From: a virus
Strand: one strand, 5' to 3'
IMG/VR virus record: IMGVR_UViG_3300047089_000244
Location: 1 to 64,000 of that record
DNA: 64,000 bases
Part shown: positions 1 through 7,644 of the stretch, in pieces
Layout of the letters: the number at the start of each line of letters is the position of its first letter
How positions within the stretch are numbered: the stretch's first letter is position 1
Program-made: the position numbers and the translations under genes
The notes under the pieces: generated by a model
What the model was told of the DNA's origin: nothing
Seen by the model: only the letters and a program-made list of their open reading frames with translations
Databases searched by the model: none

Positions 1-3000
1 GGACGTGTGACTAATGAGGACATTGTGAAGTACAAGGAGGGGATCAAGTTCACATCTGCTTGTCCACTTGGTCTCGTTCCAATGGGTCTACGTAAAGGCG
101 ACACTACGATGCTCAATTGGTACCTCGACAATCTAGGCGACAACTTTTGCATGGAGATCACGACGTATCCTGGCGACGCTCAATGGAGTGATAAGGATTC
201 TGAGGAGGGCGAATTCTATACCCCTCGATCTGTCAACGAACTGATTGTAGACACTGCCCAGGAGCGAGGCGTAGCGATCACATACGGAGATGATGGTCAC
301 TATGCTCGTCTGGATCAGTATGAGGAACACGACATGTATATTGCGGCGCAGACTCGACAGTCTATGTACACGCCTCTTGAGGATCGTTCGATGTGGCATC
401 CTCGGGGAGCGCTCTGCATTAAGGACGAGGAGACTGTGCGCGAGGCACTGCATTATCTGCCAGAAACAGTGGTAGACGAAGCAATAGCCAACACATATGA
501 GATTGGCGAAGCGGCAGATGCACACCTACCTGTCGTGGATCGTCCACACATGCCTGTGTTTATACCTGCCGATTGTCCGTGGCTTGATGATCCAGAGGAG
601 GATGTCGCTGAGATATTTACACGCCTTGTGATCGAAGGTATCGAACGCATCTACGGTGGAACAGATCGTGAACTCGAAGCAGTGGATAAAGCCATCCATG
701 AGATGAAGACTCTGATGGAGGACAACCTGGAGCATTACTTCTTGCTCGCGTGGGACGTGATCCAATTCTGTAAAATGGAAGAGATCAATGTAGGCCCCGG
801 AAGAGGATCTTCTGCTGGTTCTATCGTGGCATATGCCCTTGGCATCACCGACGCTGACCCGCTGCACTATGACTTGTACTTCGAGCGCTTCTGGAACAAG
901 GGACGCACCGAGGGATTCCCTGATATCGATACAGACTTCGCCAAGTCACGCCGTGGGGAGATCCTCGACTATCTACTCGCTCGTATTGGCGACAAGCAGG
1001 TCTGCTCGATCGGTACGATCACTCGCATGAAGCCTATCTCCGTGATCGAGAAGCTGGCGATGGCATGCGAGATAGATCACGGAGAAGCGGAGCACCTGAA
1101 GAAGATTGTGAAGCAGACCAAGGACATCGAGATTCACGGGCACGAACAGATCGGTTGGAGTCCGGAGTTTGAGCCCGGCAAGGTGATCTACGTTAATAGC
1201 TCCACGGAGATGAATCCCGAGGGTGATAAAGTAGGTGAGGAAATCCAGGATTGGGTTGGCGAAGACAAGAAGCGTGCTAAGTTCATTGAGATGTGCGAAC
1301 ACACATGCTCGCGTAACAGTAATTACGGCATTCATGCTTCAGGTATCGTCGTGGCGGATATAGATCTGTCTGATTATGCCCCCGCCTATCGTCGTGGAGG
1401 CAAGGACGGCTTCCCAGCTACGCAGTTTCCGATGACCGTGATCGATAAGATCAAACTTCTGAAGCTTGATGTGCTGGGGCTCAAGACGCTCGACACATTG
1501 GCTGAGTGGGACAAGCTCATGGCGGAGAAAGGGGTCACCACCAAGTGGTCCGGACTTGACCTTGAGGAGCATCCTGTGGAGATGTGGGATCAGATGACAG
1601 AGGGTTTTGTCTCTGGCGTTTTTCAGTGCGAGACATACGCGGGTAAGGATCTGGCTGAACGACTCAAACCGCACAGCATTGAAGAGCTTGGTGTGCTTGT
1701 GGCGCTGAATCGTCCAGGTCCGCAGCGTGATGGTGTACCGAACCGATATATCGCTCGTATGGAGGGACGCCGCGACGTTACCTATCCGCACCCAATGCTC
1801 GAAGAAATACTGAAACCAACATACGGGCTCTTTGTATACCAGGAGCAGATCATTCGATTCATGGGCGCGCTTGGATATACACTCGGTGACGCAGATGCCG
1901 TGCGCAAGATTCTTGGTAAGAAGCAACCGGAGAAGCTGAGTGAAATCTTTGAGGGTTTTAATGAGTGGGACGAAAATGGCTTTCTTGAAGTTGCAATGGA
2001 AAAAGGATTCACCAAGGCAGTTGCTACTGAAGTATGGAAAAGCATTGAGGGTTTCGCGAGCTATTCTTTCAACAAGAGCCACGCTATTTGTTATGCGATT
2101 ATCGGCTTCCGCTGCCTATACGCTAAGTACTACGGTCCGCAAGAGTTCTACATCGCCTGCATACGCACCGTAGATAAAACAAAGCGCGTTGAGTTAACCC
2201 CACAGTACATCAAGGAGGCCCGTCGGGCGGGGATCAAGGTACTTCCACCTGATATTCGTTACTCTAAGGCTGAAGTGGATGTTCATGATGGCAACATCTA
2301 TTTCGGATTCGGAGACGTGAAGGGCGTCGGTACAGGAGGAGAGTATCTCGTCAAACTACGCGACGAGGAGGGCTTCGACATCTCCACCCCCGAGGCATTT
2401 GAGGAGATGCTGATCTGTCATAACGATATAGCGCTGCAAAGCAAGAAGGTGGCGCTCAAGAATGGCGAACCTCTCCCGGCTGACTTCAAGTCACCAAAAC
2501 AACTGCTCAATGAAAAGAAGCTATCACTTATACATGCCGTGGGCGCATGGGATGATCTCGAAGGCACGGCTGTTGATCTAAAGACCAAGCAGCGCTGCGA
2601 GCTTGAGCTTCTGAACGTGATCCTCACGGACGATACCGAAGAGATCCTGGCGCAGCATGAAGAGGCACTGGATCGATGCGACTCCTGGGAAGTTGCCGTT
2701 ATGTCTTGGGATGAGCGAGAAGAAGATGGGCTTTTGGGTCACCTCGATTGGATCTATGAGGACACTGGAGAGGAAGTTCCTATGTCTAAGCGTTATCAGG
2801 ACTTCCGTCTACCTGGTATCATTACAGGTGTCAAGCCAACAAAGGTTAGAGCCAGTGGAAAGGCAATGGGCATCATCACAATGGAGTATGGTAGGCATGA
2901 GTTGTCCTTCGCCTGCTTCTCCAATAAGTGGCCCTCTAACAAATTTCTCTTCAAGCCACACAACGTCGGCATTTTTACAATCCGACAGTCCGCGCCAACT

Positions 3001-3051
3001 GATAAACGCGGCGAGGGATATCACTTCGAGTCAGGACATTTACTTAAATGA
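1..3051 (+). CDS. dnaE: DNA polymerase III alpha subunit (C-family), 5' partial
   Basis: Replicative C-family DNA polymerase of the phage. The frame is open to base 1, so the start and most of the N-terminal PHP domain lie outside the window; a GTG at 7 is an internal codon. Counting from that GTG, the remnant of the PHP domain (GDDGHYAR, like the TNDVHY block of bacterial DnaE) is at about residue 93. The palm signature GPGRGSSAGS follows at about 263, the catalytic PDIDTDF at about 305, and the third acidic motif LDVLGL at about 487. GPQRDGVPNRYIARM is a normal fingers motif. The C-terminus after about residue 850 is shorter than in bacterial DnaE, with no clear clamp-binding or tau-binding domain. 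The stop overlaps the next start (ATGA). Family assignment is secure. Confidence 0.95.
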   Translation, partial: GRVTNEDIVKYKEGIKFTSACPLGLVPMGLRKGDTTMLNWYLDNLGDNFCMEITTYPGDAQWSDKDSEEGEFYTPRSVNELIVDTAQERGVAITYGDDGHYARLDQYEEHDMYIAAQTRQSMYTPLEDRSMWHPRGALCIKDEETVREALHYLPETVVDEAIANTYEIGEAADAHLPVVDRPHMPVFIPADCPWLDDPEEDVAEIFTRLVIEGIERIYGGTDRELEAVDKAIHEMKTLMEDNLEHYFLLAWDVIQFCKMEEINVGPGRGSSAGSIVAYALGITDADPLHYDLYFERFWNKGRTEGFPDIDTDFAKSRRGEILDYLLARIGDKQVCSIGTITRMKPISVIEKLAMACEIDHGEAEHLKKIVKQTKDIEIHGHEQIGWSPEFEPGKVIYVNSSTEMNPEGDKVGEEIQDWVGEDKKRAKFIEMCEHTCSRNSNYGIHASGIVVADIDLSDYAPAYRRGGKDGFPATQFPMTVIDKIKLLKLDVLGLKTLDTLAEWDKLMAEKGVTTKWSGLDLEEHPVEMWDQMTEGFVSGVFQCETYAGKDLAERLKPHSIEELGVLVALNRPGPQRDGVPNRYIARMEGRRDVTYPHPMLEEILKPTYGLFVYQEQIIRFMGALGYTLGDADAVRKILGKKQPEKLSEIFEGFNEWDENGFLEVAMEKGFTKAVATEVWKSIEGFASYSFNKSHAICYAIIGFRCLYAKYYGPQEFYIACIRTVDKTKRVELTPQYIKEARRAGIKVLPPDIRYSKAEVDVHDGNIYFGFGDVKGVGTGGEYLVKLRDEEGFDISTPEAFEEMLICHNDIALQSKKVALKNGEPLPADFKSPKQLLNEKKLSLIHAVGAWDDLEGTAVDLKTKQRCELELLNVILTDDTEEILAQHEEALDRCDSWEVAVMSWDEREEDGLLGHLDWIYEDTGEEVPMSKRYQDFRLPGIITGVKPTKVRASGKAMGIITMEYGRHELSFACFSNKWPSNKFLFKPHNVGIFTIRQSAPTDKRGEGYHFESGHLLK

Positions 3052-3194
3052 CAGAATGTAAACACCGATGGATCAAGAATCCTATCGACTTCGAGGAAGT
3101 CCTCGAAGTTATCGATTGGTCACACGAGAACGATATACCAGTCAGGTTTCTACACATATGCAGTTTTTGCGATAAGGAAGCGCTTCTACGATGA
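3048..3194 (+). CDS. 48-residue zinc-ribbon-like protein
   Basis: Small gene that is tightly coupled at both ends: its ATG overlaps the polymerase stop (ATGA at 3048) and its TGA overlaps the recA-like start (ATGA at 3191). The peptide starts MTECKHRW and has a second pair, HICSFCDK, near residue 40, giving a C-x-H plus C-x2-C arrangement that could hold one zinc ion. No enzymatic motif is visible. The precise overlap on both sides supports translation. Function is unknown; a replication or recombination accessory role is only suggested by position. Confidence 0.75.
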   Translation: MTECKHRWIKNPIDFEEVLEVIDWSHENDIPVRFLHICSFCDKEALLR

Positions 3195-4282
3195 GCAAGC
3201 AAACACAACGCAAAAAGTTGGATATGATGAAGATCAGCGCTAACAAAGCCTATGGACCGCGCGCAGCGGCTTTCGGAAGCGAGCATTATGTTTTCAACGC
3301 TGTGTCCACTGGCTCTCTCATGCTGGATTACAAGCTCGGTACCGGCGGTGTCATCTATGGAGGGCTGGTCGAGGTCTTTGGGGCCAATGGTCTAGGGAAG
3401 AGCAGCGCTCTTCTCTATGGTACGCTCGCCAACGTGCAGAAGGAAGAAAAGCTTGCGGCGCTGATTGCGACGGAGCCTATCTTTGACAAGAAGTGGGCAG
3501 CGAAGCTAGGACTTGATCCTGACTTCCTTCTGCTTCTCCGGCCAGAAAATGCGCAAGAGGCATTCGATATGATGCGCGATCTGACATTCAATACCGATAT
3601 CGATTTCATCGGTATGGATTCCCTTGGCGCGTTGGGTAACGAATCAAGTCAAAAAGAGGGCGGCAGGCCAAAGGCATTCGGTATCTCTGGTGAGGTCACG
3701 TCTGGGCTCAACGACATCATGCCTCGGGTGTACAAGACCAATAAGGGGATCATGGTGATCAACCAACAGCGCCAGGCTGGGTCCGCTAATGGCAATACCT
3801 TCTATGAGTCGCCTGGTGGAGAGGCACTCAAGCACCATGCCTGGGTACGCATCCAAGTCAAGCCTGGGTCGAAGAAATACCAGGTCAAGATTGATGGGGA
3901 GGATGTGCTTGCCGGTCGAGAACTGAAGTGTACCTTCAAGAAGCCAAGCAAGGTATCGCATCTACTCGGCAAGTCCGCAGAGTTTGATTTCTATACCGTG
4001 GAACACGATGATTTCGAAAACCTAGTCGGCATCGATCAAGTGGGTGACTATGTGAAAGTCGCTAAGGTAACGGGCGTCTTCAAATCACAAGGATCATGGC
4101 TCGAACATCCGGTGTTCCCTAAAGGGAAAATACAGGGTATCCCTAAGGCTCGAAAATTCTTCGCTAAAGAGCCTGAGGCGATGGAGACTGTGCGCAATGA
4201 TGTGATGAGCGTTATGATCAAGCAAGAGCTTGAGGCACAAGAGAAGCCTTCAACAGATGAGCCCGAAAAGCAGGACGACTGA
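3191..4282 (+). CDS. recA: RecA/UvsX-like recombinase
   Basis: Strand-exchange ATPase of 363 residues. The Walker A motif GANGLGKSS lies at residues 64-72 and the Walker B segment IDFIGMDS at about 137-144, followed by the loop region RPKAFGISGEV and VINQQR, where RecA has its L1 and L2 DNA-binding loops. The family usually has a glutamine-containing allosteric switch, and the INQQRQ stretch fits. The N-terminal helix is short and the C-terminus ends in an acidic tail (STDEPEKQDD), as in bacterial RecA. It sits between the polymerase and several nucleases, which suggests recombination-dependent replication or repair. Start and stop both overlap neighbouring genes by a few bases. Confidence 0.93.
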   Translation: MSKQTQRKKLDMMKISANKAYGPRAAAFGSEHYVFNAVSTGSLMLDYKLGTGGVIYGGLVEVFGANGLGKSSALLYGTLANVQKEEKLAALIATEPIFDKKWAAKLGLDPDFLLLLRPENAQEAFDMMRDLTFNTDIDFIGMDSLGALGNESSQKEGGRPKAFGISGEVTSGLNDIMPRVYKTNKGIMVINQQRQAGSANGNTFYESPGGEALKHHAWVRIQVKPGSKKYQVKIDGEDVLAGRELKCTFKKPSKVSHLLGKSAEFDFYTVEHDDFENLVGIDQVGDYVKVAKVTGVFKSQGSWLEHPVFPKGKIQGIPKARKFFAKEPEAMETVRNDVMSVMIKQELEAQEKPSTDEPEKQDD

Positions 4283-4425
4283 TGCTTGGGATCAAGTTTT
4301 GGTACACGCCAGGCCCCAAAGGCTGCATGCGATGTGGTGCTCGCGAACGATTAGCCTCACCAGGATTTTTCACGATGAAATTATGGTGTGAAAAATGCCT
4401 CATTGAAACGGGGCGAGCGCGATAG
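4282..4425 (+). CDS. 47-residue zinc-ribbon protein
   Basis: Begins at the ATG of the TGATG overlap with the recombinase and ends at TAG 4423-4425. Two CxxC pairs (CMRC at residues 15-18 and CEKC at 36-39) are spaced like a treble-clef or zinc-ribbon finger, with a basic stretch between them. It ends exactly where the following nuclease frame becomes usable. It may be a separate small protein, or the N-terminal half of a zinc-ribbon/nuclease fusion made by -1 frameshifting (see the nuclease entry). No other function can be assigned. Confidence 0.7.
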   Translation: MLGIKFWYTPGPKGCMRCGARERLASPGFFTMKLWCEKCLIETGRAR

Positions 4426-4802
4426 CCCCTCGTGGTTCAAGTAAGCGCCTCTCGGTAGACCACGAGGAAGCGATTGCCAGGGCCTACGGGGGCATTCGCT
4501 CGCCCTCTTCGGGAGGAGCCGCCCACGACTACGGTGACGTAAGGTGTCCGAAGCTTTTGATAGAGTGTAAGGCTACCATGCAGGAAACCAAGCCTAAAGT
4601 CCTTAAAGAGTTCGAGAAGATCGCCGTGGAGGCATACGCGGAGGGACGTGAACCCGCTTTGGCGCTCCGCTACTTTGCTCCCGACAGCGCGCTAGCGAAT
4701 GTGGACGGCTGGGTGGATCTTATGGTCCGATCGGTGGGCGATGACCGGGCACGCGAGGAGCAGTATGTCTACGCCATGGGGATAGCTGATGCTGAAGCTT
4801 GA
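4422..4802 (+). CDS. PD-(D/E)XK junction-resolvase-like nuclease, atypical start
   Basis: The frame is open from 4407 to 4802 and encodes an Hjc/archaeal-resolvase-like nuclease. From the codon at 4422 the residues are an early acidic pair (HEEAIARAYGG, 14-24), a SPSSGG loop at 28-32, Asp39 in YGDV, and Glu48/Lys50 in LLIECKAT. This is the order of the PD-(D/E)XK active site. The only canonical start, TTG at 4557, lies after the first catalytic Asp and inside the motif, so it cannot be the functional start. The best candidate is ATA at 4422, which overlaps the previous TAG (ATAG), giving 126 residues. The alternatives are a -1 frameshift from the zinc-ribbon gene or a sequence error. Its 3' end overlaps the next gene by 14 bases. 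Confidence 0.75.
   Translation: MAPRGSSKRLSVDHEEAIARAYGGIRSPSSGGAAHDYGDVRCPKLLIECKATMQETKPKVLKEFEKIAVEAYAEGREPALALRYFAPDSALANVDGWVDLMVRSVGDDRAREEQYVYAMGIADAEA
4428..4467 (+). promoter_or_regulatory. 9-bp RNA hairpin at the nuclease start
   Basis: A perfect inverted repeat (CCTCGTGGT at 4428-4436, ACCACGAGG at 4459-4467) with a 22-base loop begins two bases after the stop of the zinc-ribbon gene, inside the first codons of the nuclease frame. It could control initiation at the unusual start or stimulate ribosomal frameshifting. It lacks a following T-run, so it is not a terminator. Confidence 0.5.
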
Positions 4803-5571
4803 CAAAAGTCAGATCACCCGCAACCTGGGTAAGAAGTACAAACTCGTTCCTTTCTTGGAGAAATCCCTCAGCGATTTCGATGAGCCGTGGGGATATCAAT
4901 ATGAGGAAAAGGAAAAGGACACCGCATGGCATCCATCGGGTCACTGTACCCCTCTCGCTACCGAGCTATGGGAGATAACCCAAGGGGTTGATACCTTTGG
5001 TCCCATTTCAGGGGCCTTGCGCAAGTCCTTCCAGGTAGGACACTTCTGGCATCAGCTACTCCAGCATATCGTTCTCCACAAGCTTGAGTTCTGTAAGCCC
5101 GAGGCCATCGAGCGCAGAGGTACTCGCATCTGGGGAACCGTAGAGGCCAGCGGCACGAAGACATTCACTAACAAAGACCTTTTCAAACCATTCTGTTGGG
5201 TGACCGGCTCTGGTGATATCGCTCCGGTAGAGGTACCGAAATGGAAAGGCATCGTGGACTTCAAGACCATGAGTTCACACCAGTTCAAACAAGCTGGGAT
5301 ACCAGAATGGGCGGCTGCTAAGTATGAGTGTCAAATCAATCTCTACATGGATTTCTTCGATGAGGGTGAGGCAATCATCGTGCCAATCAACAAGGACACT
5401 CCTCATGATATGAAGGAGTTCCTCTACAAGCGCAACCAACCCCTGATCGACATCATCTATGAGAAGCTTGAATTCGTGAGTGTCTGTCTAGAGGCGGACG
5501 AAGCTCCAACAAAGGCGGACGATGAGATGTTCAAGCTCGATCACCTGCTGACGGGGCCTGTATCAACATGA
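4789..5571 (+). CDS. Cas4/RecB-like PD-(D/E)XK exonuclease
   Basis: A 260-residue nuclease of the RecB/Cas4 fold. The catalytic core is visible as GSGDIAPVE (Asp about residue 143) followed by GIVDFKTM (DFK about 157-159), then the QxxxY helix YECQINLYM at about 181-189. A lone cysteine near residue 53 (PSGHCTPLA) is present, but I do not see the C-terminal cysteine triad that binds iron-sulfur in true Cas4. It is probably a DNA end-processing exonuclease that feeds the neighbouring RecA-like protein. There is no CRISPR array or cas1 in the window. The stop overlaps the RuvC-like start (ATGA). Confidence 0.85.
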   Translation: MLKLDKSQITRNLGKKYKLVPFLEKSLSDFDEPWGYQYEEKEKDTAWHPSGHCTPLATELWEITQGVDTFGPISGALRKSFQVGHFWHQLLQHIVLHKLEFCKPEAIERRGTRIWGTVEASGTKTFTNKDLFKPFCWVTGSGDIAPVEVPKWKGIVDFKTMSSHQFKQAGIPEWAAAKYECQINLYMDFFDEGEAIIVPINKDTPHDMKEFLYKRNQPLIDIIYEKLEFVSVCLEADEAPTKADDEMFKLDHLLTGPVST

Positions 5572-6179
5572 ACGTGCTGGCCATTGACCCCGGCGCGCTG
5601 CGTGCTGGATGGGCTATCCTTGGCAGCCCAGGAGATGATGGAAAGGCCACACATATAGCGTCGGGTGTCGTCCACCATCCGCGTCTACCAAAGCAACCAT
5701 TCCAGGAGTACCGCATGGAACTCACCGGGCACTGGGTCGAGGAGGCATTTGACCTACTCGAAGAGTACAAACCGGATATATTGATCTCCGAGACTGTACC
5801 TTCACGAGGTCCGGAGATCATGGATCAGTTGTACCTAGCCAACGTGCAAATTACCGTGCTGCATGCCATCGCCATGTCATATGGAGTGCCAGTGGTACAG
5901 GTATCGGCTCGATCAGTACAAGCAAAGATTGCATTGCGCAAGAAAGACGTGAAAGTAACAAAACCTCAGGTGCGCAATGGTGTATTGTTACAGTTTCCTG
6001 AATTGGAGACTCGTCTAAAGGGCAAAGGCAAGCAGATATTTGAGGAGAGTGATGCTATCGCTATTGGATTATATTTCTTTGGATGTTACACTCCTGCTAT
6101 AATTACAACAAATGGCCGTAGCAACAAAAAAGATAAACAAACCGACAGCACCAATTCCGCTGCATCGCATTCTTCGTGA
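5568..6179 (+). CDS. ruvC: RuvC-like Holliday junction resolvase
   Basis: A 203-residue RNase H-fold nuclease. Acidic catalytic residues appear in the canonical order: Asp7 in LAIDPG, Glu at about 75 in LISETVPS, and Asp at about 162 in ESDAIAIGL. Bacterial RuvC is 160-190 residues, so the length fits with a short polar C-terminal extension (RSNKKDKQTDS). The last 68 bases overlap the sigma-like gene in another frame, and the promoter of that gene lies inside this coding sequence. It probably resolves recombination intermediates or branched replicative DNA before packaging. Confidence 0.88.
   Translation: MNVLAIDPGALRAGWAILGSPGDDGKATHIASGVVHHPRLPKQPFQEYRMELTGHWVEEAFDLLEEYKPDILISETVPSRGPEIMDQLYLANVQITVLHAIAMSYGVPVVQVSARSVQAKIALRKKDVKVTKPQVRNGVLLQFPELETRLKGKGKQIFEESDAIAIGLYFFGCYTPAIITTNGRSNKKDKQTDSTNSAASHSS
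6095..6103 (+). promoter_or_regulatory. Extended -10 promoter of the sigma-like gene
   Basis: TGCTATAAT lies inside the ruvC-like coding sequence, with 8 bases between the box and the ATG at 6112. No good -35 is visible, as usual for extended -10 promoters. It predicts a leaderless or nearly leaderless mRNA. Confidence 0.6.
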
Positions 6180-6513
6180 GGTCCTAAGACATTACACGGA
6201 GTACCGAGAACTTGTAAACCAGGATGGGCGTTCGCACGTTCTCGATTACGGTTACTGGGTTTATAACGAGGATGGAACTAGGAAACAAAAAGAGCAGGTG
6301 TCTATCTCTTTCTGGGATTTACATCAGGGCCTTAAAGAGTTAGCCCCACGCAAGCGAGAGGCCATCTTCTACAACGTCATTCTTGACATGAAGCAGAAGG
6401 ATGTTGCGAAGATCATGGGTATAACTACTGTGAGTGTTGGTCAATATGTCGAGGCTGGTACGATCCAACTCGCCAAGCGTTACTTTTCAGAGATGGATGA
6501 TGGGGTATCTTAG
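6112..6513 (+). CDS. Sigma-70 region-4-like transcription factor
   Basis: A 133-residue protein whose C-terminal half resembles sigma region 4. LKELAPRKREAIFYNVIL is followed by a helix-turn-helix, MKQKDVAKIMGITTVSVG, at about residues 94-110, and a basic helix. The N-terminal half has no recognisable region 2, so it may be a reduced sigma, an anti-sigma-like co-activator, or a gp55-type late factor. It has its own extended -10 promoter inside the upstream gene. The window contains a second, distinct promoter class in front of virion operons, so this protein is the natural candidate for late transcription; that link is inference. Confidence 0.7.
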   Translation: MAVATKKINKPTAPIPLHRILREVLRHYTEYRELVNQDGRSHVLDYGYWVYNEDGTRKQKEQVSISFWDLHQGLKELAPRKREAIFYNVILDMKQKDVAKIMGITTVSVGQYVEAGTIQLAKRYFSEMDDGVS

Positions 6514-7150
6514 GTCCCCAAAATTCAACAAGGGCGCTACGTATTATCCACCCCAAGAACTAGTTGAACTGGAACACAAGAAAATGATTGAAGCAGAAGA
6601 GATGGAGGAGGACGAGGATCTCCTAGAAGATGAGGATGTTGAGCAGGTATTCAGCCCCGATGGAAAGTACTCGTCGGAAGAGCTAATAGCCTTTGCCGAC
6701 AAGCTGTTGCGCGAGGACTCAAACCGCGAGCTATGCCGCAAATGCAAGGATAAGGACGATAGCGGAGACTATCTTCCCTATGGTGAAGAGACGGGGATGA
6801 TCGAGTCCGTTCCCCAATACACATCAGACGGAGAGCCGCTGCTCGATGACGAGGAAAATCAATTGTATCTGGATTTCCCTGAATTGAAGTGCAAGAAGGG
6901 TCATCGTTGGTTCCAAGGGGAGGGACAACGCCGAGACATTCGAGGGCCTAATCCAATCCTCTTCGAGAGTCATTTGTATAACCGTAAACGACGCGAGATT
7001 TATGTTGAGGTTGGAACCCCCGATCCAGCCTTTACAATGGATCGAAAGGGACGCCCCACGCAAGGTATGTATAATCGTAGTCATCCTGAGGGACGCAAGA
7101 TCAACACTAAGTCACAGAGAGCTAAGAATGGCGCAAGCTACTACCGATAA
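6500..7150 (+). CDS. Acidic zinc-binding protein of unknown function (GTPDP family, copy 1)
   Basis: A 216-residue protein starting at ATG 6500 (6497 is equally possible). After MGYLRSPKFNKGATYY comes a strongly acidic stretch (EEMEEDEDLLEDEDVEQ), then a possible zinc site formed by LCRKCKDK and ELKCKKGHRW. The C-terminal 60 residues contain KRREIYVEVGTPDP, GMYNRSHPEGR and NGASYYR. The same three blocks occur in the gene at 42231, together with a matching EELIAFADKLLRED segment, so the two are paralogues. Function is unknown; the acidic region could mimic DNA or contact a basic partner. Confidence 0.75.
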   Translation: MGYLRSPKFNKGATYYPPQELVELEHKKMIEAEEMEEDEDLLEDEDVEQVFSPDGKYSSEELIAFADKLLREDSNRELCRKCKDKDDSGDYLPYGEETGMIESVPQYTSDGEPLLDDEENQLYLDFPELKCKKGHRWFQGEGQRRDIRGPNPILFESHLYNRKRREIYVEVGTPDPAFTMDRKGRPTQGMYNRSHPEGRKINTKSQRAKNGASYYR

Positions 7151-7415
7151 CACCATCACTATGACGCCGCAAAAATGGTACAACCTGATGATTCAGGCCG
7201 GTATCACTCGTGAGGACATGGAGCCTACGTGGGAAAACCACACGGAGAAGATCGTTGTTGCGCACTTGGTTGGTCCAACGATCATACCTCCACAAAAGAG
7301 AGACGATTTCTTGATTATCTTACCTCCGGGATTTGATCTACCTATGGATGAATGGTTAGAGGTCGAGAAGCTTTTTGGAATTGAACGTAAGGAGAAAGAT
7401 AATGGCGACGTATAA
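7128..7415 (+). CDS. Hypothetical protein, 95 residues
   Basis: Starts at ATG 7128 inside the end of the upstream gene (MAQATTDNTITMTPQKW); the longer reading from 7002 would run far into that gene and is unlikely. It contains a helical stretch (YNLMIQAGITREDME) and a hydrophobic central strand region (FLIILPPGFDLP). No motif is recognised. It overlaps the following gene by 14 bases, as expected for a tightly packed early operon. Confidence 0.6.
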   Translation: MAQATTDNTITMTPQKWYNLMIQAGITREDMEPTWENHTEKIVVAHLVGPTIIPPQKRDDFLIILPPGFDLPMDEWLEVEKLFGIERKEKDNGDV

Positions 7416-7638
7416 TATTTTGAAGGGATTGACGGTCGTTGGAAAGGTTGATCTGATTAAGAATTCAGGCAACGAGCACAAGAGCACATTGCGCATTGGC
7501 CAACTGGTAGGTAATCGAGCTTGCCGACGGGCTAATATTAACTATAACATCATCGTGGATCAGTGCTACGTCGATTGGGACCGCTTGGACAATGATCATG
7601 TGCTGGACCAACAGCCCTGGGGGCTGGAGCCACAGTAG
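7402..7638 (+). CDS. Hypothetical protein, 78 residues
   Basis: ATG at 7402 is preceded by a good ribosome binding site (AAGGAGA, 8 bases upstream), which decides this start over the upstream TTG/GTG options. The product (MATYNILKGLTVVGKVDL) looks like a small beta-rich domain with two cysteines (RACRR, VDQCYVDW). No family is recognised. Confidence 0.6.
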   Translation: MATYNILKGLTVVGKVDLIKNSGNEHKSTLRIGQLVGNRACRRANINYNIIVDQCYVDWDRLDNDHVLDQQPWGLEPQ

Positions 7639-7644
7639 ATCATT

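Noticed and set aside
1339-2082. Long minus-strand open frame (247 codons) inside the polymerase gene
   Set aside because: It is antisense to a protein with clear catalytic motifs, has no ribosome binding site or promoter, and its composition is that of a shadow frame.
4789-5571. Cas4-like protein as part of a CRISPR system
   Set aside because: No repeat array, cas1, cas2 or effector is in the window, and the iron-sulfur cysteine triad is not visible; recombination role is simpler.
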